A program made the translations under genes and the position numbers. From positions 1,922,001 to 1,986,000 of the forward strand of contig OZ251461.1 of assembly GCA_965242575.1 (NCBI GenBank): a DNA stretch of 64,000 nucleotides, read 5' to 3'. The notes beneath the pieces are model-generated. The model was given only the letters and a program-made list of their open reading frames with translations, ran no database searches and was not told the origin of the DNA. This stretch comes from JANQOH01 sp965242575. GTDB lineage: Bacteria > Pseudomonadota > Alphaproteobacteria > UBA7887. Shown piece by piece: positions 36,850 to 48,843 of this stretch. Numbering within the stretch: the first letter of the stretch is position 1; every line of letters begins with the position of its first letter.

Positions 36850-38523
36850 ATGGCCGCGCCCGCGCCGGACGCGCCGCTCGCCGGTCTTCCCGCCCTCTGC
36901 CGCGATGCGCTCGCCGCCGCCGAGGCGCTGTCCGCCGCCGCCCGCGCGGCGATTGCGCGGCGCGTCGTCGTCGACGGGCGGGTGGACGGCGCGGCGCTGG
37001 ACCGCCATCAATTCGCGGCGCACGGCTTCGCTTGGCTCGCCGCTTACGTCGAAACCCTGCGCCAGATGCTCCGATGGGCCGAGCGGCTGGAGGCGCGCGG
37101 CGCGTTCGGGCGGCTGGAGGCGCTGACGCTGCAAACCCTGTTCGGCGAGTACCTGGCGCAGATCGCCGGCGGGATCGCCATGAGCCAGGGGGAGATCGCG
37201 CGGCCCAGCGACCTGGGCCTCGACGAGGCGGCGACGGCGCCGCTGCGCGTCCCGGCGGCGCGGCGGCTCGTGGCGGAGGGGAACACGGCGGCGGCGCGCG
37301 CGGCCATCGCCCGGGCGCTCGCCGAAGGCGCGGTCCCCGACCCGGCGCTCGACGACGCGACGCTGGAGGCGGCGCGCGACCAGGTCCGCCGCTTTACCGA
37401 CGAGAAGATCGCGCCGGCGGCGCAGGACTGGCACCGGACCGACAGCCTGATCCCCGATGACGCGATCGCCGGGATGGCGGCGCTCGGCGTGTTCGGCCTG
37501 ACCCTGCCGGAGGAATGGGGCGGGGCGGGAATGGGCAAGGCGGCGATGTGCGTCGCCACCGAGGAATTGTGCCGCGGCTCGCTCGGCGCCGGCTCGCTCG
37601 CCACCCGCTCCGAGATCGCCGGCGAGCTCGTCCTGCGGCACGGAACGCCGGCGCAGCGCCGGCGCTGGCTGCCGGGGATCGCCGACGGATCGGTGTTGCC
37701 GGCGGCGGTGTTCACCGAACCCGGCGCGGGTTCGGACTTGGCTGCCGTAGCCGCGCGCGCGGCGCGCGACGGCGGCGTCTGGCGGATAACCGGGGCGAAG
37801 ACCTGGTCCACCCACGCGGCGCGCGCCGACGTGATGACTCTGCTCGCGCGCACCGATCCCGGCGCGCCGGGCCACGCCGGGCTGTCGATGTTCCTCGCGC
37901 CGAAGCCGCGCGGGACGGACGCCGAGCCGTTCCCCGCGCCGGGCATGTCGGGCGGCGAGATCCGCGTGCTCGGCTATCGCGGCATGAAGGAGTACGAGAT
38001 CGCCTTCGACGGTTTCGCGGTCCCGGCGGACGGCCTTCTGGGCGGCCGCCCCGGCGCCGGCTTCCGGCAGTTGATGGGGACGTTCGAGGCGGCGCGCATC
38101 CAGACCGCGGCGCGCGCCGTCGGCGTCGCCCGGAGCGCGTTCGAACTGGCGCTCGACCATGCGCGGACGCGCCGCCAGTTCGGGCGGCCGATCGGCGACT
38201 TCCCGCGCGTCTCCGGCAAGCTCGCCTGGATGGCGGCGGAGTGCATGGCGGCGCGGCAATTGACGTGGTTCGCGGCGCGCGAGAAGGACGCCGGGCGGCG
38301 GTGCGACCTGGAGGCCGGGATGGCCAAATTGCTGGCGGCGCGCGCGGCCTGGTCGGCGGCGGACAACGCGGTGCAGATCCACGGCGGCGCCGGCTATGCG
38401 GAGGAGTCTCCGATAAGCCGCGTCCTCGTGGATTCGCGCATTCTCAACATTTTCGAGGGCGCGGCGGAGATCCAGGCGCACATCGTCGCCCGCCGCCTGC
38501 TCGCCGCCCCGGCGCCCGCCTGA
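36850..38523 (+). CDS. mcd: Acyl-CoA dehydrogenase with N-terminal extension, (2S)-methylsuccinyl-CoA dehydrogenase-like
   Basis: 557 residues. The N-terminal ~170 residues (HGFAWLAAYVETLRQMLRWA, FGEYLAQIAGGIAMSQGEI) match the extra domain described for methylsuccinyl-CoA dehydrogenases of the ethylmalonyl-CoA pathway. A normal acyl-CoA dehydrogenase follows, with FTEPGAGSDLAAV, the RRQFGRPIGDFPRV segment and AVQIHGGAGYAEESPISRVL. The enzyme oxidises methylsuccinyl-CoA to mesaconyl-CoA with FAD. Assignment beyond the family rests on the N-terminal region and length; other pathway genes are not in the window. Confidence 0.8.
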   Translation: MAAPAPDAPLAGLPALCRDALAAAEALSAAARAAIARRVVVDGRVDGAALDRHQFAAHGFAWLAAYVETLRQMLRWAERLEARGAFGRLEALTLQTLFGEYLAQIAGGIAMSQGEIARPSDLGLDEAATAPLRVPAARRLVAEGNTAAARAAIARALAEGAVPDPALDDATLEAARDQVRRFTDEKIAPAAQDWHRTDSLIPDDAIAGMAALGVFGLTLPEEWGGAGMGKAAMCVATEELCRGSLGAGSLATRSEIAGELVLRHGTPAQRRRWLPGIADGSVLPAAVFTEPGAGSDLAAVAARAARDGGVWRITGAKTWSTHAARADVMTLLARTDPGAPGHAGLSMFLAPKPRGTDAEPFPAPGMSGGEIRVLGYRGMKEYEIAFDGFAVPADGLLGGRPGAGFRQLMGTFEAARIQTAARAVGVARSAFELALDHARTRRQFGRPIGDFPRVSGKLAWMAAECMAARQLTWFAAREKDAGRRCDLEAGMAKLLAARAAWSAADNAVQIHGGAGYAEESPISRVLVDSRILNIFEGAAEIQAHIVARRLLAAPAPA

Positions 38524-38564
38524 GCGGGTTTCGGACGGCGGACGGCGGGACGGGGGAAGAACGG

Positions 38565-39086
38565 ATGAAGCGGCCGATACGACATTGCTACTGGGTCGCG
38601 CCGGACCGGCTGCTCGCCGGCGAGTATCCGAGAAACCCGGACGAAGAGTCGTCGCGCGACAAGATGGCCGCGTTGAAGGGGGCCGGGATCGATTCGTTCA
38701 TCGACCTGACGGAAGACGGCGAATTGCGCCCGTACGTCCAATGGGCCGCGCCGGCCGGGCATGCGCGGTTCCCCATCCCGGACCTCGGCGTTCCCGCATC
38801 GCCGGAGCGAACGGCGGCGGCGCTGGACGCGATCGACGAACGCATCGCCGCGGGCGGGACGGTCTACGTCCATTGCTGGGGCGGCGTCGGGCGCACCGGC
38901 CTCGTCGTCGGCTGCTGGCTCGCGCGCCGTCTCGGTTCGGGGCGGAAGGGCTTCGCGCGCCTCCAGGAGCTGTGGCGGAGCAACCCCAAATCGCGAACCC
39001 GCCGCTCGCCCGAAACCGACGAGCAGAGACGATACGTCGCGAATTGGCGCGAGGAGCGGCCGGCGGGCGGCGGGGACAGGCGATGA
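38565..39086 (+). CDS. Dual-specificity/protein-tyrosine phosphatase
   Basis: 173 residues. The P-loop is HCWGGVGRTG, with nucleophile C104 and R110 (CxxxxxR). An Asp-rich segment before it (IDLTEDGEL) may supply the general acid. The overall length and sequence resemble bacterial cyclin-like or MTMR-type dual-specificity phosphatases. Its TGA overlaps the ATG of the ADP-ribosylglycohydrolase (ATGA). Confidence 0.88.
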   Translation: MKRPIRHCYWVAPDRLLAGEYPRNPDEESSRDKMAALKGAGIDSFIDLTEDGELRPYVQWAAPAGHARFPIPDLGVPASPERTAAALDAIDERIAAGGTVYVHCWGGVGRTGLVVGCWLARRLGSGRKGFARLQELWRSNPKSRTRRSPETDEQRRYVANWREERPAGGGDRR

Positions 39087-40011
39087 CCTTGCGGCGGGAC
39101 CGCTACCGCGGTTGCCTGATGGGGCTGGCGGCGGGCGACGCGGTGGGCGCAGCGGTCGAGTTCATGCCGCCGGGACGTTCGACCCCATCGGCGACATGAT
39201 CGGCGGCGGGCCGCACCGGCTGCGGCCGGGCGAGTGGACGGACGACACGTCGATGGCCCTCTGCCTGGCCGAAAGCCTGGTCGAGCGCGGCGGGTTCGAC
39301 CCCGAAGACCAGATGACGCGCTACGTCCGGTGGTGGCGGGAGGGCCATCTGAGCAGCACCGGAGAATGCTTCGACATCGGGTTGACGACGCAGGCGGCGC
39401 TGCGGCGGTTCGAGCGGACCGGCGAGCCGTTCGCCGGCTCTACGGCGCCCGGCAAGGCCGGCAACGGCAGCCTCATGCGGCTCGCGCCGGCGCCGCTGTT
39501 CTTCGCCGCCGACCCGCGGCAAGCCATCCGGATGAGCGGGGAGAGCTCGCGCACCACCCACGGCGCCGAGACCTGCATCGACGCCTGCCGCTATTTCGGC
39601 GGGCTGCTCGCGGGCGCGGCGGGCGGGGCGGCGAAGGCGGATCTGCTGTCGCCGCGCTACGCGCCCGCGGCGGGCGCGTGGGACGAGGCGCCGCTCTGCG
39701 CGGAGGTCGACGCGGTCGCGCACGGCTCCTTCCACCGAAAAGAGCCGCCGGAGATCGTCGGCAGCGGCTACGTCGTCGAATCTCTGGAGGCGGCGCTGTG
39801 GGCGTTCGCCCGGGCGAAGGACTTCGCGGACGGCTGCCTCCTCGCGGCCAATCTGGGCGACGACGCGGACACCACCGCCGCCATATACGGCCAGATCGCC
39901 GGCGCGCATTACGGGCTGGAGGGCGTCCCGGAGCGCTGGCGCCGCCGCGTCGCGAAGGCGCCTCTCATCATCGGCCTCGCGGACGGGCTCCTGCGCGGCG
40001 CGGATCGATAG
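39083..40011 (+). pseudogene. ADP-ribosylglycohydrolase (DraG/ARH-like) with a single frameshift
   Basis: The start at 39083 gives YRGCLMGLAAGDAVGAAVEF, the metal and substrate motif of the family. After MPPG, at about 39168-39176, the frame is lost by one base. In the next frame FDPIGDMIGGGP continues, followed by EWTDDTSMALCLAE, GKAGNGSLMRLAPAPLFFA and LGDDADTTAAIYGQIAGAHYG. All catalytic Asp/Thr motifs are kept on the two sides. Adding one base would give a protein of about 309 residues. This is either a recent inactivation or a sequencing error. The family removes ADP-ribose from proteins or nucleic acids. Confidence 0.8.
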
Positions 40012-40032
40012 CGGCGGCGCGCGGGCCGGGGG

Positions 40033-43455
<3,423 letters not shown>

Positions 43456-43673
43456 CGCCGCAAGCGGCGCCGGGCGCCGCGCGCGATTCGCCCCCCGGCG
43501 CGGCCGGCGCCAGCGAATGCGCGGGGTTCGGTGGAGGGAGCGGGCACGGTGCGGAGAGTATAGCGCACGCCGCCCGGCGCGGGCGGACGGGATTCCCCGG
43601 CGGCGGGCAATGCGGCATTATGGCGCGGGAGGATGGCGCCGGCGCCGCAACCGCCCGATGACGGGAAACGGGC

Positions 43674-44077
43674 ATGAACGCACATGCGAGACCGGAGGAG
43701 CTCCATGCGGTCCCGACCGGGCGCATGGGGAATTCGGCGCCCGCCTTCGCGGCGCTCGCACGTGGATGCGCCCCGCCCGCCTGCGAAAGCGCCGCGCGGA
43801 CGAATTGGCCGATCCCGACGCGGACGCCGACGATAGCGAAGCCCGCGCCGCGCGCCCGCCCCGGCGCCGTGTCGGTTGCGGCGCGCCCGTTCGCCGCCCG
43901 CGCGCGGGCCGTTGCGAGGCTTGCGCCGACGCGCGGCACCCGGCCCCGCGCTGCGTCGATCGCCAAGCCGCCATGCCCGGCCGCCGTTCCGACGCCCGCC
44001 GTTGCGCGCCATGCGCCCGCGCCCTCGCAACCGAAACCGGCGTCGAGTCGACGGCCGTTCGCACCCGCCAACGGAGC
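43674..44077 (+). pseudogene. Decayed small paralogue plus Cys-rich reading frame
   Basis: The ATG at 43674 (MNAHARPEELHAVPTGRMG) begins like the small ORF at 45929 (HVRLVEFHAILCGRMG). In another frame the homology continues as RTWMRPARLRKRRADELAD, matching DAWTRPAYLKKHKRMRELMP. The same frame then shows a possible zinc ribbon, RCEACADARHPAPRC and RRCAPCARAL, and runs into the lipoprotein start without a stop. The frame shifts near 43725. It may be a dead copy, or a real gene with a non-standard start. Confidence 0.4.
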
Positions 44078-45166
44078 ATGACCATGACTCGCCCGATCTT
44101 CCGGCCCGCGATCCTCGCGGGCGCCGCTCTCGCCGCCCTGTCACTCGCCGCTTGCGGCGGAGGCGGCGCCCCCTCGCAAACCGCCGCCGCGCCCGTTCGC
44201 GTTGACCCCGGCGCGGTCCCGCCGCCGCCCGAGCCCGATCCCGCGCCGTCGCAACGCCCGGCCCCCGCTTCCGCTACGCACGATGGGGTTCTCGCTGCCC
44301 TGAGCGCCATCGAGGACGCATCCGAACCTTCCACCGCGCCCGCGCCCGCCGCGCCGCCGCCGCCGCCGCCCGATCCCGGCGCCGACGTCGTCTCGAACCT
44401 TGAGTCCATCGTTGCGCGGTCGAATGTGTCGCTCTCAAGCCACGGCCAGTACCGGACGCACACGCCCGGCGAAGTGGAGTTTCTCCGGACTCATCTTCAG
44501 AGCGCCGCCGAGGCCGCCGCGTTGCCGGCCCGAAACGGAGTTTCTCTCACTCACCGCGAGCACAATCGCGGGTTGAACGATTATCATAGCGTTACCGGCT
44601 GGCTGGAGCATAGCATGTTCCAGTTTTCGCTGGAGCGTAGCGCGAGCGCTATCCCTTTCGATAGCAGCATATCCTTTCGCTCTTGGTATTACTCTCTCGG
44701 CGCCGCGACGGGCGCCAACCCGACGGGCGCGTTCACATGGACGGGCGCCGCTGTCGCTGTTGGCGCAGATCTCACGCCACCGACCCACAATGGGCATCTC
44801 TTCTTTGGCGACGCAACGGTTCGCATAGACGACGGCGCCGATCCGAATCTCTATTTCTCCGTGACGGGTTTGACCCGCGCGGATGGCGCCGAAACGCTGC
44901 GGGACATCAGGCTGTCATGGGCGCAGGCCGAAGCGGAACGCCGAGTCGTCGACCGCGAAGGTTTCGTACCGCAAGACATGGTGACGAACGGCCGATTCTC
45001 CATACATGGACAAGGCCGCTATGCCACCCCCGAAAACGACATGGGTGACTCCGTGGAAGGCCAGTTTTACGGCCCGAACACGGAGGAAGTCGGCGGGACG
45101 TTCAGAGCCAATAATTACAGCGAAAGCAATTCGCTGTTCTATGGCGTTTTCGGCGCCAAGCGCTAG
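44078..45166 (+). CDS. TbpB-like surface lipoprotein with C-terminal beta-barrel domain
   Basis: 362 residues. The lipoprotein signal ends LSLAACGGG with Cys26 as the lipidated residue. A Pro-rich linker (about residues 30-110) precedes a soluble domain. Near residues 327-342 the motif EGQFYGPNTEEVGGTF is the hallmark of TbpB/HphA-type barrels, in which a Slam or other outer-membrane translocator exposes the protein at the cell surface. The base composition falls in the second half (44500-45160). No Slam or TonB receptor is nearby, so the ligand is unknown. Confidence 0.75.
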   Translation: MTMTRPIFRPAILAGAALAALSLAACGGGGAPSQTAAAPVRVDPGAVPPPPEPDPAPSQRPAPASATHDGVLAALSAIEDASEPSTAPAPAAPPPPPPDPGADVVSNLESIVARSNVSLSSHGQYRTHTPGEVEFLRTHLQSAAEAAALPARNGVSLTHREHNRGLNDYHSVTGWLEHSMFQFSLERSASAIPFDSSISFRSWYYSLGAATGANPTGAFTWTGAAVAVGADLTPPTHNGHLFFGDATVRIDDGADPNLYFSVTGLTRADGAETLRDIRLSWAQAEAERRVVDREGFVPQDMVTNGRFSIHGQGRYATPENDMGDSVEGQFYGPNTEEVGGTFRANNYSESNSLFYGVFGAKR

Positions 45167-45227
45167 GCCCTCGACTCTTGACGGCGGCGCCGCGCCCGGC
45201 GCCGCCGTCGCAACCCGGAGGCTGGCC

Positions 45228-45932
45228 ATGACCGCCGCGCCATCCACCATATGCACGGTGCACTTCGCCGACCGCTGCGCCGCCTGCCACCGCGCCATCG
45301 TTCGCACGCTGGCGTTTCCGCTCGATACCGCCGCCGCGTCCTATGAGATGGACCTTCGCCTTGCGCCGCTGGTGCGTTGCGAGCGTTGCGCGCCCCCCGG
45401 CGCCGACGCGCCGCCGCTCGGTTTCGACGAGGACGACGTGAACGACCGCATCATGGACCGCGCGCGCGAACGCGAACGCGCCGCCCTGGACCGCGCCCGC
45501 GCGCGCCTCGAAGAGGCCGGCCGCCTGCCCCGCGCCGGCGCGGCCGTCGAACTCGATTGTGGCCACCGCGCGCGCCTGCCCCGCTTCAAGGCGCGCGGCG
45601 CGGCGCGGGCGGAGTCGATTGTCGCATTCGCCGCTGGCGAGTGTCGCGAATGCGCCGTCGAATGCGCCGTCGAAACCGCCGATGAGGAAATCGCCATAGG
45701 GAACGAATGCTTGAACGGACGCGGGCTTGCCGCGATGGGCGCCGAGTCCATGCGCGCCATCCGCGCCCGCGTCCAGGAGCGCGCGCAAGAGAGGCCGCCG
45801 CCGCTGCAATCGGGACTGGCGCGCCGCATGCAGTCCGAGGCCGCCGCGTCGTTAGCGCTGGCCGCCGATCCCGAAGCGGCCGCGCTGCTCGACTCCATCC
45901 TGCCCCCGCCCCGAACCGAGAGGCCGCAATGA
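45228..45932 (+). CDS. Cys-rich hypothetical protein with zinc-ribbon-like N-terminus
   Basis: 234 residues from the ATG at 45228 with CCCGGAGG upstream. The N-terminus has CTVHFADRCAACHRA and later RCERCAPPG, a CxxC pattern like zinc ribbons. A long Ala/Arg/Glu-rich helical region (NDRIMDRARERERAALDRAR) follows, then CGH and CRECAVECAVE. No family is recognised. It is part of the accessory island and ends with an overlap (ATGA) into the next small ORF. Confidence 0.55.
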   Translation: MTAAPSTICTVHFADRCAACHRAIVRTLAFPLDTAAASYEMDLRLAPLVRCERCAPPGADAPPLGFDEDDVNDRIMDRARERERAALDRARARLEEAGRLPRAGAAVELDCGHRARLPRFKARGAARAESIVAFAAGECRECAVECAVETADEEIAIGNECLNGRGLAAMGAESMRAIRARVQERAQERPPPLQSGLARRMQSEAAASLALAADPEAAALLDSILPPPRTERPQ

Positions 45933-46208
45933 GCGCTGGCAACGAGCATGTGCGTCTGGTCGAATTCCACGCCATCCTGTGCGGGCGCATGGGGAGCGGG
46001 GAGCCTCGCCCTCGCCCTTGCGACGCTCGACGCGTGGACGCGCCCCGCCTACCTGAAGAAGCACAAGCGCATGCGTGAGCTCATGCCGGAGCCCATGCGC
46101 ATGGCCGTAGGCCGCGGCTACTACTGGCGCCGTGACGAATGCGAGGCGTTCGCCGATTCGCTGCTCGCATCCATGCGCCCGGCGCGCCCCGCCGTTCGCG
46201 CGGATTGA
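45929..46208 (+). CDS. Small protein split by an apparent frameshift; paralogue of the 43674 ORF
   Basis: The ATG at 45929 overlaps the upstream stop and gives MSAGNEHVRLVEFHAILCGR then MGSG. Protein-like sequence continues in another frame as SLALALATLDAWTRPAYLKK, RMRELMPEPMRMAVGRGYYW and RRDECEAFADSLLASMRP to the stop at 46208. Either the frame changes near 45990, or translation starts at an ATG at 45948 that reads the second frame. The order of aromatic and basic residues fits a small DNA-binding protein, but no family is recognised. Confidence 0.45.
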
Positions 46209-46210
46209 CC

Positions 46211-47638
46211 ATGACCGCGCTTCGCCTGCTCAAGGCCGCCCGCGCTGGCGACGAAGCCGAAATCGAGGCGTTGATCGCCCGCGGCGTGAAAGGCGCCCGC
46301 AAGCAGCTTGTCGAGGCCGCGCGCGCCGGCGAGACGGACGTCGTCGAAGTGCTCTTGCGATCCGGAACGCGGGGAACGCGCTCGCAATTGGCCGCCGCGC
46401 GCGAAGCCGGCGAGTCGGCGGTTGAAGAGGCGCTATTGCGTTCCGGCGCCGCCAGTGTCGAAGGCCGGTTGCTGGTCGCCTTACGCCGCGACGACTCGGC
46501 GGAAATCGAGGCGTTGAAGCGCGAAGGCGCGCTGTCGCAATCCGCCCTTGAACGGGCGATTGAGTATGACGACGTGGAGAGCGCGCGCGCGTTGCTGTCG
46601 GTTGGCGTCGACCCGAACACGCCGCATTCCAAAGGAGTCGGCCGTGTTCACGCGAACGCGCGAACGCCCGCCATGCTGGCCGCGCTGGTCGACGGCGGCG
46701 CCGATCTGAACGCGCCGGCACCCGCTGGAACGTTCCAATGGTCGACCGCCGCATGGCTATGCCGACGCGCCGCAAGCGATCCGCCGAGTCATTGGTCTGA
46801 GGAAGAGAAAGCGCACCCGCTGGCCATGCTGAAATTGGCGCTGGCGTGTGGCATGGACGTCTCTTCTGATGGCGCCGCGCAGCTTGAGGCGCTGGCGCGC
46901 GAAGCCCGCATGCGGGCCAACCATCGCGACGGTCTGAGCCCCGAAAAACGGCGCCGCATTATCGACACCATCAAGGTGCTGTCGGCCGCCGGCGCGAAGA
47001 CATCCGGCGCGCTGGCGATCTACCTGCAACGCGCGCGGTATGCCCCCGATCCGGAGATCGTGGAGGCGCTTGACGGAGACCCGGCGCGCGCGGCGGCCCG
47101 GACCCCGGCGGCCGCATTCGAGGCTGAGAAGCGCGCCCACCCGCCGCCGCCCGCCGCCGCGCCCTCGAAGCAACCGGATGGCGGATTCAAGGCTGCTCTG
47201 CTGATCGCGGGCGGTCTGGCGCTGCTGCTGGCGCTGGTGACATGCGGCGCGCGCCCCGCGCCCGCTGCCGAGGCCGACTCGCCCGGCTGGCGCTTCACCG
47301 AGGCCGTGGACGGCGACCCGCTGGCGTTCGCTGTTCCCGCGCTTCCGGCCCCGCTTTCGCGTGTGCTCGTTCGCGTTCGCGGAGTCGACACCCCGGAGAC
47401 GCGGCACCCCAAATGCAAAGCCGAACGCGCGGCCGCGGAGCGCGCCCGCGCCTTCACGGCCGCCGCCCTCGAAGACGCGGGCGCCATCGTGTTGACGGGC
47501 TTGAAGTGGGGGAAATATGGCGGCCGCATGCTGGCGGCTGTCCACGTCGACGGAGTCGACCTTGCCAACGCGCTGATCGGCGCCGGACACGGCCGCGCAT
47601 ACGATGGCGGCCGCCGCGCGCGCGGGGCGGCGGCGTGA
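46211..47638 (+). CDS. Ankyrin-repeat-like, transmembrane and thermonuclease (SNase) fusion protein
   Basis: 475 residues from the ATG at 46211. Residues 1-160 consist of ankyrin-like helical repeats (LLKAARAGDEAEIEALIARG, LVEAARAGETDVVEVLLRSG, then PAMLAALVDGGADLNAPAP). A single transmembrane segment is at about 328-345 (LLIAGGLALLLALV). After it, residues 357-470 form an SNase domain: RVLVRVRGVDTPETRHPKCK carries the Arg and Glu of the active site, and GKYGGRMLAAVHVDG the second Arg, then ALIGAGHGRAYDGG. The predicted layout puts the nuclease on the opposite side of the membrane from the repeats. It overlaps the next gene by four bases. Confidence 0.8.
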   Translation: MTALRLLKAARAGDEAEIEALIARGVKGARKQLVEAARAGETDVVEVLLRSGTRGTRSQLAAAREAGESAVEEALLRSGAASVEGRLLVALRRDDSAEIEALKREGALSQSALERAIEYDDVESARALLSVGVDPNTPHSKGVGRVHANARTPAMLAALVDGGADLNAPAPAGTFQWSTAAWLCRRAASDPPSHWSEEEKAHPLAMLKLALACGMDVSSDGAAQLEALAREARMRANHRDGLSPEKRRRIIDTIKVLSAAGAKTSGALAIYLQRARYAPDPEIVEALDGDPARAAARTPAAAFEAEKRAHPPPPAAAPSKQPDGGFKAALLIAGGLALLLALVTCGARPAPAAEADSPGWRFTEAVDGDPLAFAVPALPAPLSRVLVRVRGVDTPETRHPKCKAERAAAERARAFTAAALEDAGAIVLTGLKWGKYGGRMLAAVHVDGVDLANALIGAGHGRAYDGGRRARGAAA

Positions 47639-48810
47639 CGGGCGCCGCTCCCATTCGCCCCGGCGAACGCGGGATAGCGGCGCCCGGTCCGGAGGACGTG
47701 GCGCGCATCGCGCCGGTCATCGCCGCCGCCGCGGACGAGGCCGAGCGCGCGCGCCGCCTGCCGCCGGCGCTGCTCGACGCGCTGCACGGCGCGGCGCTGT
47801 TCCGCCTGCTGCTGCCGCGCCGGTTCGGCGGCGCGGAAACGCCGCTGCCGCGCTACATGGCCGTCGTCGAGGCGGTGGCCAGGGTCGACGGCAGCGCGGC
47901 GTGGTGCCTCGGCCAGGGCAACGGCTGCGCCATGGCCGCCGGATCCATAGACCCCGCCGTCGCCGAGGAGATCTGGGGCGCGGACCCGCGCGCGGTGCTG
48001 GCCTGGGGGCCGGGAAAGGGCCGCGCCGCGCCGGCGGAGGGCGGGTTTCGCGTGTCCGGCCGCTGGTCGTTCGCCAGCGGAATGCGCCACGCCACCTGGC
48101 TCGGCGGTATGTCGAAGGTCCCCGGCGACGCCGACCCGGACCGCGTCCTCACCATGCTGTTCCCGGCGCGCGAGGCGGAGACGGCCGAGGTCTGGGACGT
48201 GCTCGGCCTGTTGGGCACCGGCAGCGACGCGTTCTCGGTCGACGGCCTGTTCGTGCCGGCGGCCCGCGCCTACGCGCGCGACGAGCCGCGCGACCGCCGC
48301 GAGGAGGGGACGCTGTACCTGTTCCCGCTCACCTGCGCCTACGCCACGGGGTTCTCGGCGACGGCGCTCGGCCTGGCGCGCGCCATGCTCGAGGAGTTCA
48401 TGGCGCTGGCGGAGGACAAGACCCCGCGCCTCGCCGCTGCGCGGCTCGCCGACGACGGCGCGGTCCAGCTGGAGGTGGGCGAATGCCACGCCCGCCTCGG
48501 CGCCGCGCGCGCCTTCCTGCTGGACGAACTGGAATCCGTGTGGGAAGACGCCGAGGCGGAGCGCCGGGTGACGGTGGCGCAGCGGATGCGGATCCGGCTG
48601 GCGACCACCTTCGCGATCCGCGAGGCCAAGTCGGTCGGCGACGCGGTGTTCGACGCCGCCGGCGCCACCGCTATCTTCGCGTCCAGCGGGATGCAGCGGC
48701 GGTTCCGCGACCTGCGCACGCTGGCGCAGCAGCTGCAGGGCCGCAAGACCCACCTCCAGACCGTCGGCGCGTGGATGCTCGGCCATCCGCCCGATCTGGC
48801 GGCGGTCTGA
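47635..48810 (+). CDS. Acyl-CoA dehydrogenase-fold flavin enzyme (monooxygenase-type)
   Basis: 391 residues from a GTG overlapping the nuclease stop. It has the acyl-CoA dehydrogenase fold, but its motifs (RLLLPRRFGGAETPLPRYMA, DGSAAWCLGQGN, VSGRWSFASGMRHATWLGG, LGLLGTGSDAFSVDGLFVP) are those of the HpaH/DszC/HsaA group that use reduced flavin to hydroxylate or oxygenate a substrate. The catalytic Glu of true dehydrogenases is not apparent. It lies with an LLM oxidoreductase and a KPR-like reductase. Confidence 0.82.
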   Translation: MTGAAPIRPGERGIAAPGPEDVARIAPVIAAAADEAERARRLPPALLDALHGAALFRLLLPRRFGGAETPLPRYMAVVEAVARVDGSAAWCLGQGNGCAMAAGSIDPAVAEEIWGADPRAVLAWGPGKGRAAPAEGGFRVSGRWSFASGMRHATWLGGMSKVPGDADPDRVLTMLFPAREAETAEVWDVLGLLGTGSDAFSVDGLFVPAARAYARDEPRDRREEGTLYLFPLTCAYATGFSATALGLARAMLEEFMALAEDKTPRLAAARLADDGAVQLEVGECHARLGAARAFLLDELESVWEDAEAERRVTVAQRMRIRLATTFAIREAKSVGDAVFDAAGATAIFASSGMQRRFRDLRTLAQQLQGRKTHLQTVGAWMLGHPPDLAAV

Positions 48811-48843
48811 ACCCCCTTCGGGGCAACATCGGGAGAAGGCAGT

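Noticed and set aside
36541..38481. A 646-codon minus-strand open frame under gluQ and the acyl-CoA dehydrogenase
   Set aside because: Antisense shadow with no domain and heavy Arg/Ala bias.
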